From the NCBI GenBank assembly GCA_947396885.1, contig OX377204.1, forward strand, positions 24,063,706-24,127,705: DNA of 64,000 nucleotides. The letters run 5' to 3'. The notes beneath the pieces are model-generated. The model had not been told where the DNA came from, made no database searches, and saw only the letters and a program-made list of their open reading frames with translations. Position numbers and translations under genes: made by a program. This DNA comes from Heligmosomoides polygyrus polygyrus (lineage: Eukaryota > Nematoda > Chromadorea > Rhabditida > Heligmosomidae). Within the stretch, counting starts at the first letter, position 1; every line of letters starts with the position of its first letter. Below, piece by piece: positions 11,477-23,187 of the stretch.

Positions 11477-13304
11477 CACACTCCCTATTATATGGCACCG
11501 ATTTTCAATTCGAAGGTGCCTTTCTAGAGGTCCACCTAGCCTGTTCAGGCGTTGTGCAAGAGGAGGGCGCAGTGCATGCCGACGCTTGTTCTTTGTTCAA
11601 GACCAACGCTAACCTTAACAGTGGAAGTCGAGGCATCACTATTACTTCGCCTCTTAACTCCTTGTTTCTTTAGGAATTCTGGATGAAGTGGTGTTTGGGC
11701 GATTAGTTTCCAGATGTTCCTGCGACTTTTCCAGTCTTTGGACGAAGGCGACAACCCCGATACGTTAGCCGGAATAAATGTCGATACCAATCTCGGTTAG
11801 CAGCTGCAGTCAACTTCATCACATCATTGATACTCTTAGTATTAGTAATGTGTATTGAGAAATATCTAGGCGCAGCAGAGGGTCCCGCCGCTACATCGTT
11901 GCGCCCACTACAGAGATCGCTGCTACTTTGACATTTAAAATAAAATAAAATAATTAAATGAATACAATTAAGTTTGACAAAGTTCTTCTTCATATTCAAT
12001 ATTTTTTGTCGTCGCATTTGTATTACTGATGTATCGAAACGAATATACAAGGCTACACTGCACTCACCAAGGCATGAGGAAGAGATAAGTAGAGTGCCTC
12101 TTCTTCCTGCGACAGCGTCAGAAATAGCGTGCATATCAACGCTGTTGGAGAATCTTCACGACAAATAGTAAGCAGAAGCGAGAAATGGGTCGATGTGCCC
12201 AATTACTACTTCCGCGACGAAATCACAACAAGCACTCGCCTTGGTCGGCAGGCCGTTCATCAAGCGAGCGCCGCCGCTTGATGAAGGAAAGCTCTAGGAA
12301 AGGTGTGGATAATTTGAGCGATATTTGGCTTACCCCATGACTTGAGGGCTTCAGCCGAGAACAATTCAATTTTTCAGACATGTTTGATGCAACGCACACT
12401 AGGAAATGTGTGACGACTAGTTTAAAAAATAGGACGCGAAGTTTCATTACAATCGGAGCATCCAGCTTCTTGCTATCCGCGCTACCCAAGGTGCCTCAAA
12501 CAGAAATATGGAAGGATTCCGTTTGAACACAAAAGGTTCTTCATGCATTTCATTCCATCTTGATTCAGTGATCACAATACATGAAATTAAAAAATTAATT
12601 TTAAAAAATTAAATTAAAAATCTGTGAGACGGAAAGGTCCCACATAAACAAGGTGATGCTAAATTTGCAAAGCACGTTGATAAATTAGGAAGCTTAATTA
12701 AGTAGTGCACGGGATTGGTCACATCAACAAAGAATTGAGTCATGAAAGACAGAGGAGTGGACGGTATGGCAGCATAGAAATGTCTGTGCAACATCGGTGC
12801 AGCACCGCAGCTCGTCGATTTTCTTACTAGTTAGGGATTCAGGCATGAGATATCAGGAACACATTGACACATTTTTCAGCTGACGCGGATCTGATTGCAA
12901 CCGGGTGGCGAACGTGTTGGTTTGGAGGGACATCGTTACTGCCAACGCAGTGGCTTCCGTCGAAAAGCACCATCTATTAAGTCGCGCCGATAGCTTGCGC
13001 CGTTTAGGTGCTTCGAATGTCCCGCCTTTGAAACCTCAGCTTGGATTTGCGATTGGTAATAATGTGGTAATGGGTAAGTGTTCAGTGTGGTAATGGGTAA
13101 GTTTACCAACAGGGGATAGTGGGCAGAGGGCACGTTTGGTATTCATGATGTGATATAATTCAGTAAATGATGTGATTCTATCCCATCGTTCACCAACCTT
13201 CACGCTCTTGGAATTCCTAATAATGTTTCAATTTCTAGCCTCTACGCACATAGCTCTGGGTAAAGTCCTTCTGGCCCGGCGTCCTCTGGAGAGAAATTCA
13301 TTGC
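11477..13304. other. No gene seen
   Basis: No convincing exon. AT-rich runs occur at 11935-11960 and 12580-12620. A 17-bp word, TGTGGTAATGGGTAAGT, is directly repeated near 13061 and 13087. Confidence 0.4.
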
Positions 13305-13745
13305 AGGAGGAGGAACCGCAATGATGAGCCTCTGGCTTCTATGCGTTGCCCGTATTGCGACCAGTGCTTCTGCTTCAAAAACTCTGTGCTTGTGTATCAG
13401 CGGAGTTGAACGTTAATACACCGTCATACTGAATATCCTTCTCATTGCCTTGTGGTTAGAGGCCGGTCAGTAACAAACGAATCGCCACAAGGTTTCTTGG
13501 ACGACGTGCACTGGAAATGTGCAGGAAACGCCTAAAAACTGCATGGGCGTCAGAACTCCTCAACTCTCAACGGAACAGTTGAAATGCAAAATCGCGCCAA
13601 CGCGCTGGAGCCGAACCTCCGAGCACCCTTCCATGAGGCAACGCCTCTATAAACTGGGCTTCGAACTGCTTGCAGGGTCCGGCATTGCGAGGATACAAAT
13701 CACCCCGCCAGCTTACGTGAACGCCACTGCAGCGACTCCAGAGTA
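13305..13745 (-). repeat. Dispersed repeat with tRNA-like block, copy at 13 kb
   Basis: Matches 42935-43340 along its length (shared words include GCGTTGCCCGTATTG and CAGTTGAAATGCAAA) and, inverted, 41922-42390. On the minus strand it carries a B-box-like GGTTCGGCTCC, and the related copies carry an A-box-like TAGCGCAGTGG. I read it as a second tRNA-related SINE-like family, but without target duplications here the element boundaries are approximate. Confidence 0.55.
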
Positions 13746-14753
13746 AATTTTTGGACGGTGCACGCGTTTGCTTTAACGACTTGGAGAAAAGGAAGCGCAC
13801 TTTATACTCAATGAATCGGGAAGAGTCTTCCTACATGACTGTTTTTCCGCCATTTAGATCGGTCTTTGTAAATTAGCTGCTTCAGTGAAAAAACAGCGCC
13901 TCTTTTTATTAAAAGCTGACAAAGCTTACCTCTAAAACCTAGTACATCTCAGAAACAGTTATTCGATAACCAGAATTTAAAAATTCATGGCTCTATTATT
14001 GGCAAGCCTGATACCAATTCATGAATAATTAACAAAGAAAGAGTTTTGATCTCTTGTGGAATTTCAAGTTGAGCCCAGGGTCACTAGGAGGAGCTCGGGA
14101 TGCTGATTATGAATATGGAATAATTTTCAAATTTGAAAATTTTTCAGGAGTTCCTCGTTTTTTTTCGAATAGAAACTCCTGAATCGAGCTCTGACAAAGT
14201 TCGCTGTAGACTGGCCATGCGAATGAGATATAATGGCAGCGGTGAGTGACGAGAGTTGACAAGATTAAGCCTACCAGCTTCTGACGACCTCTCTAGGCAA
14301 CAGCTGATGTTACCGGCCTAGGCTTACCAGCCATCACTAACCGGTCTCACTACAGCTCATTCGCGTGGCCGGGTTTTCTGCAAAAATATCGCTAAACCCA
14401 CTGATATGACATTCATCAGCATCAGCGGTTTGGGGGTATTTTCACCGTTAGAGGGGGTAAGCGGTTGATGAATATGGCCCCAGAAGTGCCATTTTGCAAT
14501 TTTGCCCTCTCGGCGATACAACGGTGACGCTGTTCTGAGAAATGTCACGAGATGTGTAGAAATCCAACATGGCGCCTTCTTGTTGTTCTGATTTCCCTTT
14601 TAGCGTAGTTCTCCCAGGCGCTGCAAGGAAGCTCTCGAAACCAGCTCGTTTAAAAAGCAGCGTGTATTCAGTTCAATGAGGTCGAAAGGAAAAATTGAAA
14701 GGATGCTACAATGCAGGCCAATTTAGGTTGTAACGACCTAATGAAACAATCTA
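13746..14753. other. No gene seen; short repeats before the mariner
   Basis: No coding region. A 30-bp word (AAGCGGTTGATGAATATGGC and following) near 14458-14490 recurs near 16118-16146 on the other side of the mariner. A solo mariner-end-like word TTAGGTTGTAACGA lies at 14723, 31 bp before the true element end, and forms a small hairpin with CCTAA at 14737-14741. Confidence 0.5.
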
Positions 14754-16035
14754 TTAGGTTGTAACGAATTAAATGGCACTGGCTCGCGCCATTTTTGGCG
14801 CGTCTTTACGCGTTTGATCAAGAACAAACCGTAACATGTGGCACATCATTTAGAAGCGCAAACTTTGCTCTACCGGAGAGTGCCAAATTTTCTATGTAAA
14901 AGTGGGAAAACTTTAGAGTTTTATTGACTTTTTTGCAGATGGACAAAAGGGTAATCCGAGGCATTTACTTGTATGAATTCAAGCTGGGCACTACAGCTAA
15001 GGAGGCGGACGAGAAGATCGACGCCACATTCGGTCAAGGATGTTCCACAATTCGGACGGCGTATCGTTGGTATCAGAAGGTCCGGAATGGAGATGAGAAC
15101 TTGGAAGAACATGAAGGTCGTGGGAGGCATAGTGATGTTGATGAGGACAAGCTGAGAGATGTGGTAGAGGAGGATCCACACAAAGGCACCAGGGAGATAG
15201 CGAAGGTTCTTGGCGTCAGTTACAACACAGCTGCCCGGCATCTGAAGGAAATTGGAAAGACCAAAAAGCTGGAAAGATGGGTGCCTCACGAGCTGTCTGA
15301 GGAGCAAAGAAACCGACGGTATGAGATCTCGTCCGCAGTGCTTCTACGGAACGAAACGGACCCATTCCTTGATCGCATCGTAACCTGTGACGAGAAATGG
15401 ATAATGTACGACAACAGGCGACGATCGGCACAGTGGGTGGACAGCGGTGAGAGCCCCAAGGTTTTTGCGAAGCCGGAATTGCACCAAAAGAAAGTAATGG
15501 TGACAGTATGGTGGTGTTCGCTGGGAATTATTCACCACAGCTGCCTCCCTCCCGGTGAATCCATCACGGCAGAGAAGTACTGCATTGAAATTGAAGAAAT
15601 GATGAAAAAGTTGAAGGATATCCGGCCGGCCTTGGTAAACCGAAGGCGAGTTCTCCTTCTGCACGACAATGCTCGCCCCCATGTAGCACGAATGACGTTG
15701 CAGAAATTGAATGAGCTGAGCATTGAAACTCTACCACATCCTCCGTTTTCTCCCGACCTCTCCCCAACAGACTACCATTTCTTCAAGCATCTTGGCGACT
15801 TCTTGGTAGGGAGAATATTCAAATACCAACAGGATGCCGAAAGTGCCTTCGAAGATTTCGTCAATTCCAGAACTTCTGATTTTTATGCTACTGGGATAAA
15901 AAAGCTTGTGTCACATTGGCAAAGATGTGTAGAATCAGAAGGTTTTTATTTCGATTAATAAACTTGCCTACAAGCCGAGATATTAACTATTTAAATTTAC
16001 AGTGGTTCAGTGCCATTTATTTCGTTACAACCTAA
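14754..16035 (+). mobile_element. Intact mariner element
   Basis: A complete 1282-bp mariner. The ends TTAGGTTGTAACGAATTAAA (left) and the complement of TTTATTTCGTTACAACCTAA (right) form 28-bp inverted repeats with one mismatch. A TA target duplication flanks them at 14752-14753 and 16036-16037. One uninterrupted transposase frame lies inside. The 5' leader is 185 bp and the 3' part 77 bp; AATAAA overlaps the stop codon at 15957 onward and may serve as the poly(A) signal. Length, ends and coding content all match a potentially autonomous copy. Confidence 0.96.
14939..15958 (+). CDS. Mariner transposase, apparently intact (339 aa)
   Basis: This DDD-type transposase would bind the 28-bp inverted repeats and move the element by cut-and-paste into TA sites. 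The N-terminal half holds two helix-turn-helix regions (about residues 4-50 and 66-105; the second includes GTREIAKVLGVSYNTAARHL). The linker motif WVPHEL is at 114-119. The catalytic triad is D151 (TCDEKW), D243 (LHDNARPH) and D278 (SPDLSPTDYHFF), with exactly 34 residues between the last two: the DD34D signature of mariners. 339 residues is the usual family length. I start at the ATG at 14939; it directly follows TTTTTTGCAG, which could also be a splice acceptor. Closest known relatives are probably the Hsmar1-like (cecropia/irritans) group including the hookworm bandit element; this is from memory. Neighbouring copies in the window (27.5, 33.1 and 53.7 kb) are different families and dead. 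Confidence 0.95.
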   Translation: MDKRVIRGIYLYEFKLGTTAKEADEKIDATFGQGCSTIRTAYRWYQKVRNGDENLEEHEGRGRHSDVDEDKLRDVVEEDPHKGTREIAKVLGVSYNTAARHLKEIGKTKKLERWVPHELSEEQRNRRYEISSAVLLRNETDPFLDRIVTCDEKWIMYDNRRRSAQWVDSGESPKVFAKPELHQKKVMVTVWWCSLGIIHHSCLPPGESITAEKYCIEIEEMMKKLKDIRPALVNRRRVLLLHDNARPHVARMTLQKLNELSIETLPHPPFSPDLSPTDYHFFKHLGDFLVGRIFKYQQDAESAFEDFVNSRTSDFYATGIKKLVSHWQRCVESEGFYFD

Positions 16036-17977
16036 TAGAATCTGAATCTGAAAAACTGCACCTTAGTCCAAATACAAACTCAGGTCTATCTATGTATATT
16101 ACCCTGACATCATACTAAGCGGTTGATGAATCTGGCCCCAGGAGTGTAGAAATACAACATGGGAGTTCTGTATTCTTCTGCATTGAAGGATTACATCAGT
16201 GCAGAAGTATACAGAGCTGTAGAAGGCACGAAATTAGGATTTCCCATTTTCGTCATCCTCGTAGCTACGTGCGCACCATCTGCTTTTTGGTGCGAACACC
16301 CATCCCTGCAGCTTTGCTGCTTTGGCAAGATTTAAGCGGAGGCTGCAGATGGTAGTGGACGATAACAGCCACATTGGAAGTGCACGCACTTCTGAACCTT
16401 GCCGAGCTTTCTGGGTTTACCTTCAAGACATCGCCAGCGGAGGAGCTTACCCACCAAAAATCTGCTAGCAGGTCGTCTGATGATATTTGTCTGTCACTAA
16501 AAGTTCGTAAAAAAAATGCATCTCTCCACCCGTTTCTATTTTCAAGGCGCTTTTCAATGTACTGGTCTTAATACATGGAAGTAAACTTCCTGCAGGGCAA
16601 ACGCTTAAAGAAAGCATGACGGAAGAATAGTTTTGCATCTTGAAGCGGAGGCCTCCGCGTTTAAGATGCCAGCATTTTAATCATGTTTCCCGAAAAACAG
16701 TCCATAAAGAGCACTGACGTTCAAGCGCTTTCTACAACAGAAGGACCGAACACTGAGCCCATAACAGCAAACGGAACGACGTTACAAAAAAGAAGGGCCA
16801 CCATGGAAGTTTTCTGAAATGCACGACTTCGTTCAGCACAATGTGACACTTTTTCTGGATAATTAGCTACGATCCCTGAAACCAGCAGAGCAGAGGACAG
16901 TAGGAAAATGACTTGTATACTGAGAGGCTGACGCTCCTGCAAAGGGTGTTCGATGAGAAAGAACGCCCTTAACACCCCAGTGCGACTCAGTTGGCGTGGA
17001 AGCATCAGGAAAAGGGCCAGCTAGCAAGCACCGCTCCTCGTGCTGAACTTTTTCGGCGGTTGTCCTTAATTCTGAAGGATCGCTGGCTTGGCTGGGATGT
17101 AGATTGAGTTTCGTCGAGAGCATATTAGCTTATCGTGAAATCATTTGAGACAGCTGGCTGTGTCTGTCTCAAAAAAACCCCTATCACAAGATGCGGGCCA
17201 ATCTCTTTCACCTCTTGGACGTCCCCAACAAGTGAGCATTAGATCCGACGCCTATTCGGATTCATCATTTTTCATCATTTTTTTTACAAACCCTGGCATC
17301 TACCAGGGCGACAGCTGACCGTTTGCGGCACTTCAGGCGCTGGAAAAAGTCTAGGAACTGGACTGGACCAAAATCAAACAACCACCATACACCCCGGATA
17401 TTGGGCCGTCTGACTGCCATCGGTTTCGGTCGATGGATCACTTCCTCCATGGTAGGCGCTTCGCAGAGGCTGATGAGGTCATGGGGTGGTACACAACTTC
17501 TGCAGGTCGAAACCGATCGAATTCTACAGAGGTGTGATCCACTCAGTTCATGAAAAGCGAAAGAATCTCATACAGAATAATAGCAATTGCTCCGTTTAAG
17601 TCAATCATTTTTGTGGTATAGTCTGTGGTATAGTCTTATTTTTGCTAAGACAAATTTTGTTGCAGAATTTATGACTCAGCCCAATGTAAACTAACCAAAT
17701 GACTGCTAGATGAACCTATGAAATGATGATTGTCGATAATCTAATCAATACCTATTAATATCATAAGTTTGCAGATAGATCTTTGTTGATTTTCTGATAT
17801 AGGAAGCAATTAATAGGACTACATAATGGGACGTATGGCAAATGAACGATACAGATTGATTGTTGATTAGTAGCCGATATTGTTCACCACTGCCAGAGTT
17901 TCGCCTTTTGTGCAGCTCGAGAGTTGGATATCACAGTGTGCTCACAACATTGAAGGAAAGAACCCACCATCGAATTT
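16036..17977. other. No confident gene
   Basis: I find no exon I can defend. A hydrophobic minus-strand frame at 16721-17005 is considered and rejected. The pieces ACATGGGAGTTCTG and GTGTAGAAAT.CAACATGG near 16141-16165 echo 14550-14595, suggesting a short duplication around the mariner. Confidence 0.4.
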
Positions 17978-18278
17978 TGAAGATCAGAAGCGTCGTCGAA
18001 AATTAGTTAGGCCGGCACTCGTCCAGTGGGCGGCGAACACTCGCTGGACGAGAGCCGTACCTGAATGCAGTCTGCGGAACGTCAAGAGAACACCACGACA
18101 CCCACCAACGCCTTGGTCGGACTTCTTCGCGAAAGCTTCGAACGACCGATATGACGCTCTTCGTGCTCCTCCAGCGAGGAGGATCCACTCGAGCGCTCGT
18201 GCAAACGACAGAGACGAATGGAGACGCTTCCGGCGCCCGCTACACCAGCAACTCGATGATCAACGGGACGACTGTGCA
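17978..18278 (+). mobile_element. RTE (family A) 3' fragment
   Basis: Matches the last 270 bp of the RTE copy at 23744-26552 (for example TCGTCGAAAATTAG, CGCTGGACGAGAGCCGT, ACCGATATGACGCTCTTCGT, GATCAACGGGACGAC). It encodes the RTE C-terminal block that ends in a basic DDQRDD-like tail. It is 5' truncated, as expected for incomplete target-primed reverse transcription. A hAT-like element has inserted 8 bp past its end. Confidence 0.85.
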
Positions 18279-18286
18279 CTTCCCAT

Positions 18287-20458
18287 CAGGGGTGTGCGTA
18301 AATGAAATCCGAAATTTCGTAAATCGTAAATCGTAATTACGACAAAACAGCCGTAAATCGTAAATCGTAAACCGTAAATCGTAACTAGACTAGAGCTTCA
18401 AAGTTGGTCTCAGAGAAAACGGTCTCTGCAATACGCCACCATGTTTGCAAGAGGCATTGTTTTTGTGCTTCGTACCAAACAAACACCTTCGCCCTTTTCA
18501 GTATATAAAAATTGAATCATGGCTTTCAGTGAAGAAAATTCTTGCTTATTGGTTACCTTGTGAATAAGAAAATCACAAGCGACCACATAAAATATTTAGC
18601 TCATCACAAAAAGGTTCTATAGCATGTAGCTTCAAATTTTTGTCCTGAGATTCGACATAGGGTGCGTTACGTTAGGTACCTTCCACTACTGTAGGAGGCG
18701 AAGCGACGTGCTCGATTACCGTAGGCTGACCGGGTTCTGCGCCCGCCTCGGACGAGTTTTCACTACGAAATTAAGCGAGTTGAGCAGAACTCGCATTTTC
18801 TCATTTCTTTTGAGCAAGCTGAGGGTCCGACCACATGCCGCCCTCCTTGATTTTCTAAATTTCCTTACTCTTCGACGGTTTCATAGGTTTCGCTCAGGCC
18901 ATTCTTCCTTTGCTTGTTTCATAGTTTGTTAGTTGAGTGTAGTCCTTATATGCATGTGAATGTGGTTAGTACGAAATTTATTGCCTTCGTTAAAGTGTAT
19001 TATAAGGATAAGGCGTAGCAGGAGTCACTCAGCTTCCCAAAGCATATGAAAATTAGAATATCAATGAGAAAGAAGGGCGAAAAACGAGTAAAGTCTTCAC
19101 TCTTCAATTACAGAAAGCCTGCTTCGCGGCGCATAGTCTGTCCTGTTTATCCGCTATACCTTGTCCGAGGAGGGCTCAACAACCCGCCACGCTACAGTAA
19201 TCGGGCGGGGGGGGGGGGGGAGGGGCGGCGTGCTACCGTAACTCAGGGAGACACCTAACGTACGAACCCCGTACTGTTTCCTATCTTTTCGACATTTTGC
19301 CACCTCTAAATTAAGCAAATACCACTCGTTGTGACTAGATGTCAAAGCTGATATCCTGATAAAAATTAAAGTGCAAATGTTGCAAAAAGCGTAAAACCAG
19401 ACGATACTTGGCAATACTATCCGCGCTGAACCAAAAATAAAGGGAGTGCGCACGGAGAAAATGAAAAAATGGCAATCTCCAATGTTCTAGATAAGCTTTG
19501 GTACTAGAAGTGCTACTACAATCTATTATATATTGACCTATAAATACAGAGTGTCCCCGAAAAGGTCACAGTGTAGGGCAGCCCTACACAACGTTTTGCG
19601 TTGTGCGAAACTAAAAATTTTACGCAAGGCCTATGTTATTATACGGCGACGCGTCGGCTTATAACGAAGTATAACAGACTGATTTGGATTCAATATGCAT
19701 TGCTATCAAGGCGGGGTTTCCTACCTCAAACCGCCTCATAGCATTGAACCGCAGCAGAGAATCATGAATTATGCAAAGGCTTAATAACTATTTTTGCACC
19801 CTTTCTTTAAACTGTCACATCTTCGACGGTATGCAAGCTATACGCGAATTTTTGAATGATCGCGGAGTAATGCCTTTCAATCGAAACTAAATTTCGGAGC
19901 GTACCAGAGCTGGCTTTGCGCAGCTCCTTGAGGAATTTCCGCATTTCCACGGATTCATCATAAGATAGCGATCGTTGACTCGAGATGCACCATGCAAGAC
20001 TAACTTTCCTACATTTGACAGCATTCGTGATGCATTTTCCCGCACCATTCAAAAACACGTTTGTCCTTTATCCGTTATAAGCAAATCTGTCAACAATTTA
20101 CCTAGAAATGGTTGAAGGAGACCTTCGTTGGGCCAGCCGAGGAATCGAACTATCTTGCTCGAGCACCTTTCTGCAGTATCTCTCATCTAGACTCCAAAAA
20201 GCTGATGAAAGCAAGACCATGAAATATTCTACACACAGATTCTGAACGCCTACGGGAGGGTCTACTGTCAAAAATTATTCTAAGTATGCTCAAACTGGAG
20301 CGCGCTAGATGTGAGTGTCTGGTGATCAAAGATCACATTTACGAAAATTTACGATTTACGACCCCAAATGTCGTAAATCGTAAATCGTGAAAAATTCCTC
20401 CAAAATCGCCGTAAATCGTAAAATCGTAAATCGTAAATCGTAATTACGCACACCCCTG
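18287..20458. mobile_element. hAT-like non-autonomous element 1 (CGTAAAT arrays)
   Basis: A 2172-bp element with perfect 15-bp terminal inverted repeats, CAGGGGTGTGCGTAA, and a perfect 8-bp target duplication, CTTCCCAT, at 18279-18286 and 20459-20466. CAGGG-type ends and 8-bp duplications are typical of hAT elements. Just inside both ends lie dense arrays of the word CGTAAAT (18310-18385; on the right 20340-20450). The interior has no recognisable transposase; frames there are short and unmatched. It would depend on a transposase supplied elsewhere. Confidence 0.93.
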
Positions 20459-20466
20459 CTTCCCAT

Positions 20467-21199
20467 TACGTGCGTGCGCCCCCCCCCCTCCTCCACCAAA
20501 CCCTATTCCGCAATGCCTCGCTGTTCAAGGAAGCAATATAAAGGGTATCATATAACATCAGCCCGATTAAGCACCCTGAAATATGGATCCGGTCAGGATT
20601 TGCTGCAGTGTTAGTGTCTCCAGTGGTCCTGCATTCGTTTAGCGTTCTAGAGCTTGCCCCCCTACTCCTACTCCTCCTTCTACTGGGATTGCACCACAAA
20701 ACAGTTCCTTACAGCGCAGAGTAAGACTAATATCGAACTGAAACGTACTTCTAAAATATTTATTTAATTATTTGTTAATTTAGACGTGAAAATAGCTATA
20801 ATTACACGCAGTGAAAACACAAAATACTCAATAGCAAGAAAAACAACACAACAGCATACCACAGCATAGTAACTATTACAACACTATAGCATAGTAACTA
20901 CTTAGTTACTCTAGGAGATAACTGCTCACAAACCTTTTAGACTGAACTAATGAATTAGGGAACGCATATTTTTTGAGGATGTTAAAAGCTCAGAGCCGGC
21001 CCTTTGGAAAAAAAAAGAATCACGGATGGAGCTCTTGGCCTTGGAGAAATAGATTTTCCTCTGGCTACCTCTTGTGTTGGAATTTTATAGCGTGTAGAAC
21101 TCATCAAGCTTTAGTGCTACTAGTTCAGTAACCATTTTAAAAATTCTGAGCAGGTCCTTTTTCTACAAGTCTCAAGACTGGAGGTGTTGAAAACTTTGT
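20467..21199. other. No gene seen
   Basis: Poly-C tract at 20479-20490, then AT-rich sequence with short ACAACA/CATAGTAACTA repetition near 20840-20910. Nothing recognisable as a gene. Confidence 0.4.
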
Positions 21200-21562
21200 T
21201 GCGATTAGAGGCTAAAGGTATGGTGGGGTAATCATACTCGTTAGCGTATGTTTGCGTATCCAGAGCTTCCTAGTGAGACCATTTTGAACTGCTTCAAGCC
21301 TTTGTACACTACTCTTCAAATGGAGACTAAAAACTGTGGGCCGTACCGTATTCTAGTACAGGGGGAACATATGATTTATACGCTATCAAAAAGTGTAGTG
21401 CTGATTTTATATACAAGAATTTAAATATGTTGTAAACAATTCTTCCAGCCTTCTTCGCGATGCCTTCACAGTGGTCGGTCAAAGTGGGTTTTTTTTTGTC
21501 TATAATAAATCCCAGATCTCGTAACGTATCTACATTAACTATACGAGTTCCACCAAGCATGT
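21200..21562 (-). mobile_element. CR1-like LINE fragment, RT thumb region
   Basis: On the minus strand one frame reads LRDLGFIIDKKKPTLTDHC, then KAGRIVYNIFKFL, then LIAYKSYVPPVLEYGT. This is the conserved order LGV.iD..L....H, ka....r..R, Y.syV.P.lEY.s of CR1/Jockey-clade reverse transcriptases after the palm. It ends early. It is a decayed fragment without catalytic residues. Confidence 0.7.
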
Positions 21563-21696
21563 AGTTATATCTGTCATTAATCTGTATCTGCTGTCATTAA
21601 CCTTCTAAGGAAGAAATCTCGAGATACATGTACTGCTCGGTGGTCGGACTTCACAACGCATAACCACAAAGCTGAAAAAAAAACTATTCAGTGTTT

Positions 21697-21937
21697 CGAG
21701 CGTTGCTGACATTTGAAGACCAGAGGCGCGGTCGTATGGGGCAAGCGGTCAAAAATTAGGTGGGCTGGCCACGTAATGCGACGAACGGAATTCTTCGTGA
21801 AAGCCCTGAACGAACGATAGGACGGTCTTTGTTCCCGTCGAGAGAGGAATATCTTTTGAAGCACTCTGGCACGTGACAGGGACGAACGGAGACGCTGCTG
21901 GCGCCCGTTCGAGCAACTCAGTGATCAGCGGGACGAG
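21697..21937 (+). mobile_element. RTE (family A) 3' fragment with internal deletion
   Basis: Matches the family A 3' coding end (CAAAAATTAGGTGGGCTGGCCACGTAATGCG, CTTCGTGAAAGCCCTGAACG, CACTCTGGCACGTGACAGGGACGAA). About 90 bp are missing after ATGCGACGAACGG compared with 26270-26400. It retains the GHVMR-type word that the copy at 26.3 kb has lost. Confidence 0.85.
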
Positions 21938-22925
21938 GTACATTGTACACATCATATCTCTAGTGTGTTGAATGGTTCTGCATTCATTTAGCTGTTCTCT
22001 TCCATGAGTGGATGGGCAGTATGGGTGGCACTGGGTAATGAAAAACATGCAGTTTCAAGCATCGTCAAAGCATGCTGGATGCCTCCTAATGACTGACGAC
22101 TTTGGATTACTTTCAGTGGCGGAAGAAGTGTCCACTTTTCTTCTCACGGCACTATCGCTCGAAGCTCGGAGACGATATGTCATAGTGGATAGAAAGGTGG
22201 ACGCTACATTAGGACGGAATTACTTGAAAAAACGAAGAAACACTAACAAATGCGGAATTTGAAGTTCATGGAATGCGAGCGGAATTCCGCATTTTCCTCT
22301 TAATGTTCGAAAAGGGTAATTTTTTACCGTAACGTAACTCACTAGATTTTTTGGGATGTCATAACGACACCTGGACACGTTTGATCTACGCGTTTGATGG
22401 ACTTCTTCTTTGAAGCATCGAACCTATACTAGGACAACACTCTGCCCCTCTACCAAGCAGGGTCTGCTGGGCCACTCTGGCAGCGACTGGGATGATTGGA
22501 CACGTGACTGGTGGCTTTTTGCATAATGCGGTGATCAAGAGGATGGCTAGCGAGTTGACACAGTTTATAGCTACACCACATGTTCAGCGGTCTAGCGGCC
22601 GCCAAACTGGTTGGGGGCTTCGCCCCAAACCCCGAGAATAGAACAACTCCAATCTTCCTCCTTTCTTCTTTAGGCCTTCTTACAGTAAAAAAACTGGTTT
22701 TACTAATAGATTAGTGCAGTGGGATATTGTAGGGCACAATTTTTACTGCGCATATGAACCCATCCACCCTTCATCACATGCATGCGATTTATTCTCCGAA
22801 GCGCTCGTTCTCTACGTGTCGAGAAACAGGTAATGAGTTTCCCAATCCGGTGCTTAATCTCAAAAACATAATTAAACTTAATCGGTACTGGTCGACACCG
22901 CTTACTGTCTTACGGCAATAATACT
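21938..22925. other. No confident gene
   Basis: An open frame of about 80 codons at 22008-22262 (+) has no family I recognise. Otherwise nothing seen. Confidence 0.35.
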
Positions 22926-22996
22926 CAATAATACTCCTCCGAATCCCATGGCCACTCGCTCTACGAGTGACCATGGGATTCGGAGGAGTATTATTG
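22926..22996. repeat. Long hairpin, 33-bp arms
   Basis: Arms 22926-22958 and 22964-22996 are inverse complements with one mismatch around a 5-nt loop (left arm begins CAATAATACTCCTCCGAATC). No target duplication is obvious. Could be a tiny palindromic transposon remnant or a replication-generated palindrome. Confidence 0.9.
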
Positions 22997-23187
22997 TCAC
23001 TACGTTGCCACGACGTCTATGGCACTCCTTCTGCTCTCTGACACATGTGCCACGACTTCTGTAAGCCGTCTTTAGAAAACCGACACCAATTAACGATGTT
23101 GAGGGAAAATGCTCCCCCCCCCTTATTCACGCTCCCCCTCTAATGGTCCCCGTTCGTTGGTCTTCTCCTATTGGCCGCCCTTACTCG

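Noticed and set aside
16721..17005. Hydrophobic 94-codon minus-strand frame as a membrane-protein exon
   Set aside because: No splice sites at sensible places, no known family, and a frame of this length is common by chance in this window.
22008..22262. 84-codon plus-strand frame as a gene
   Set aside because: No recognisable domain, no splice context; left as unassigned sequence.
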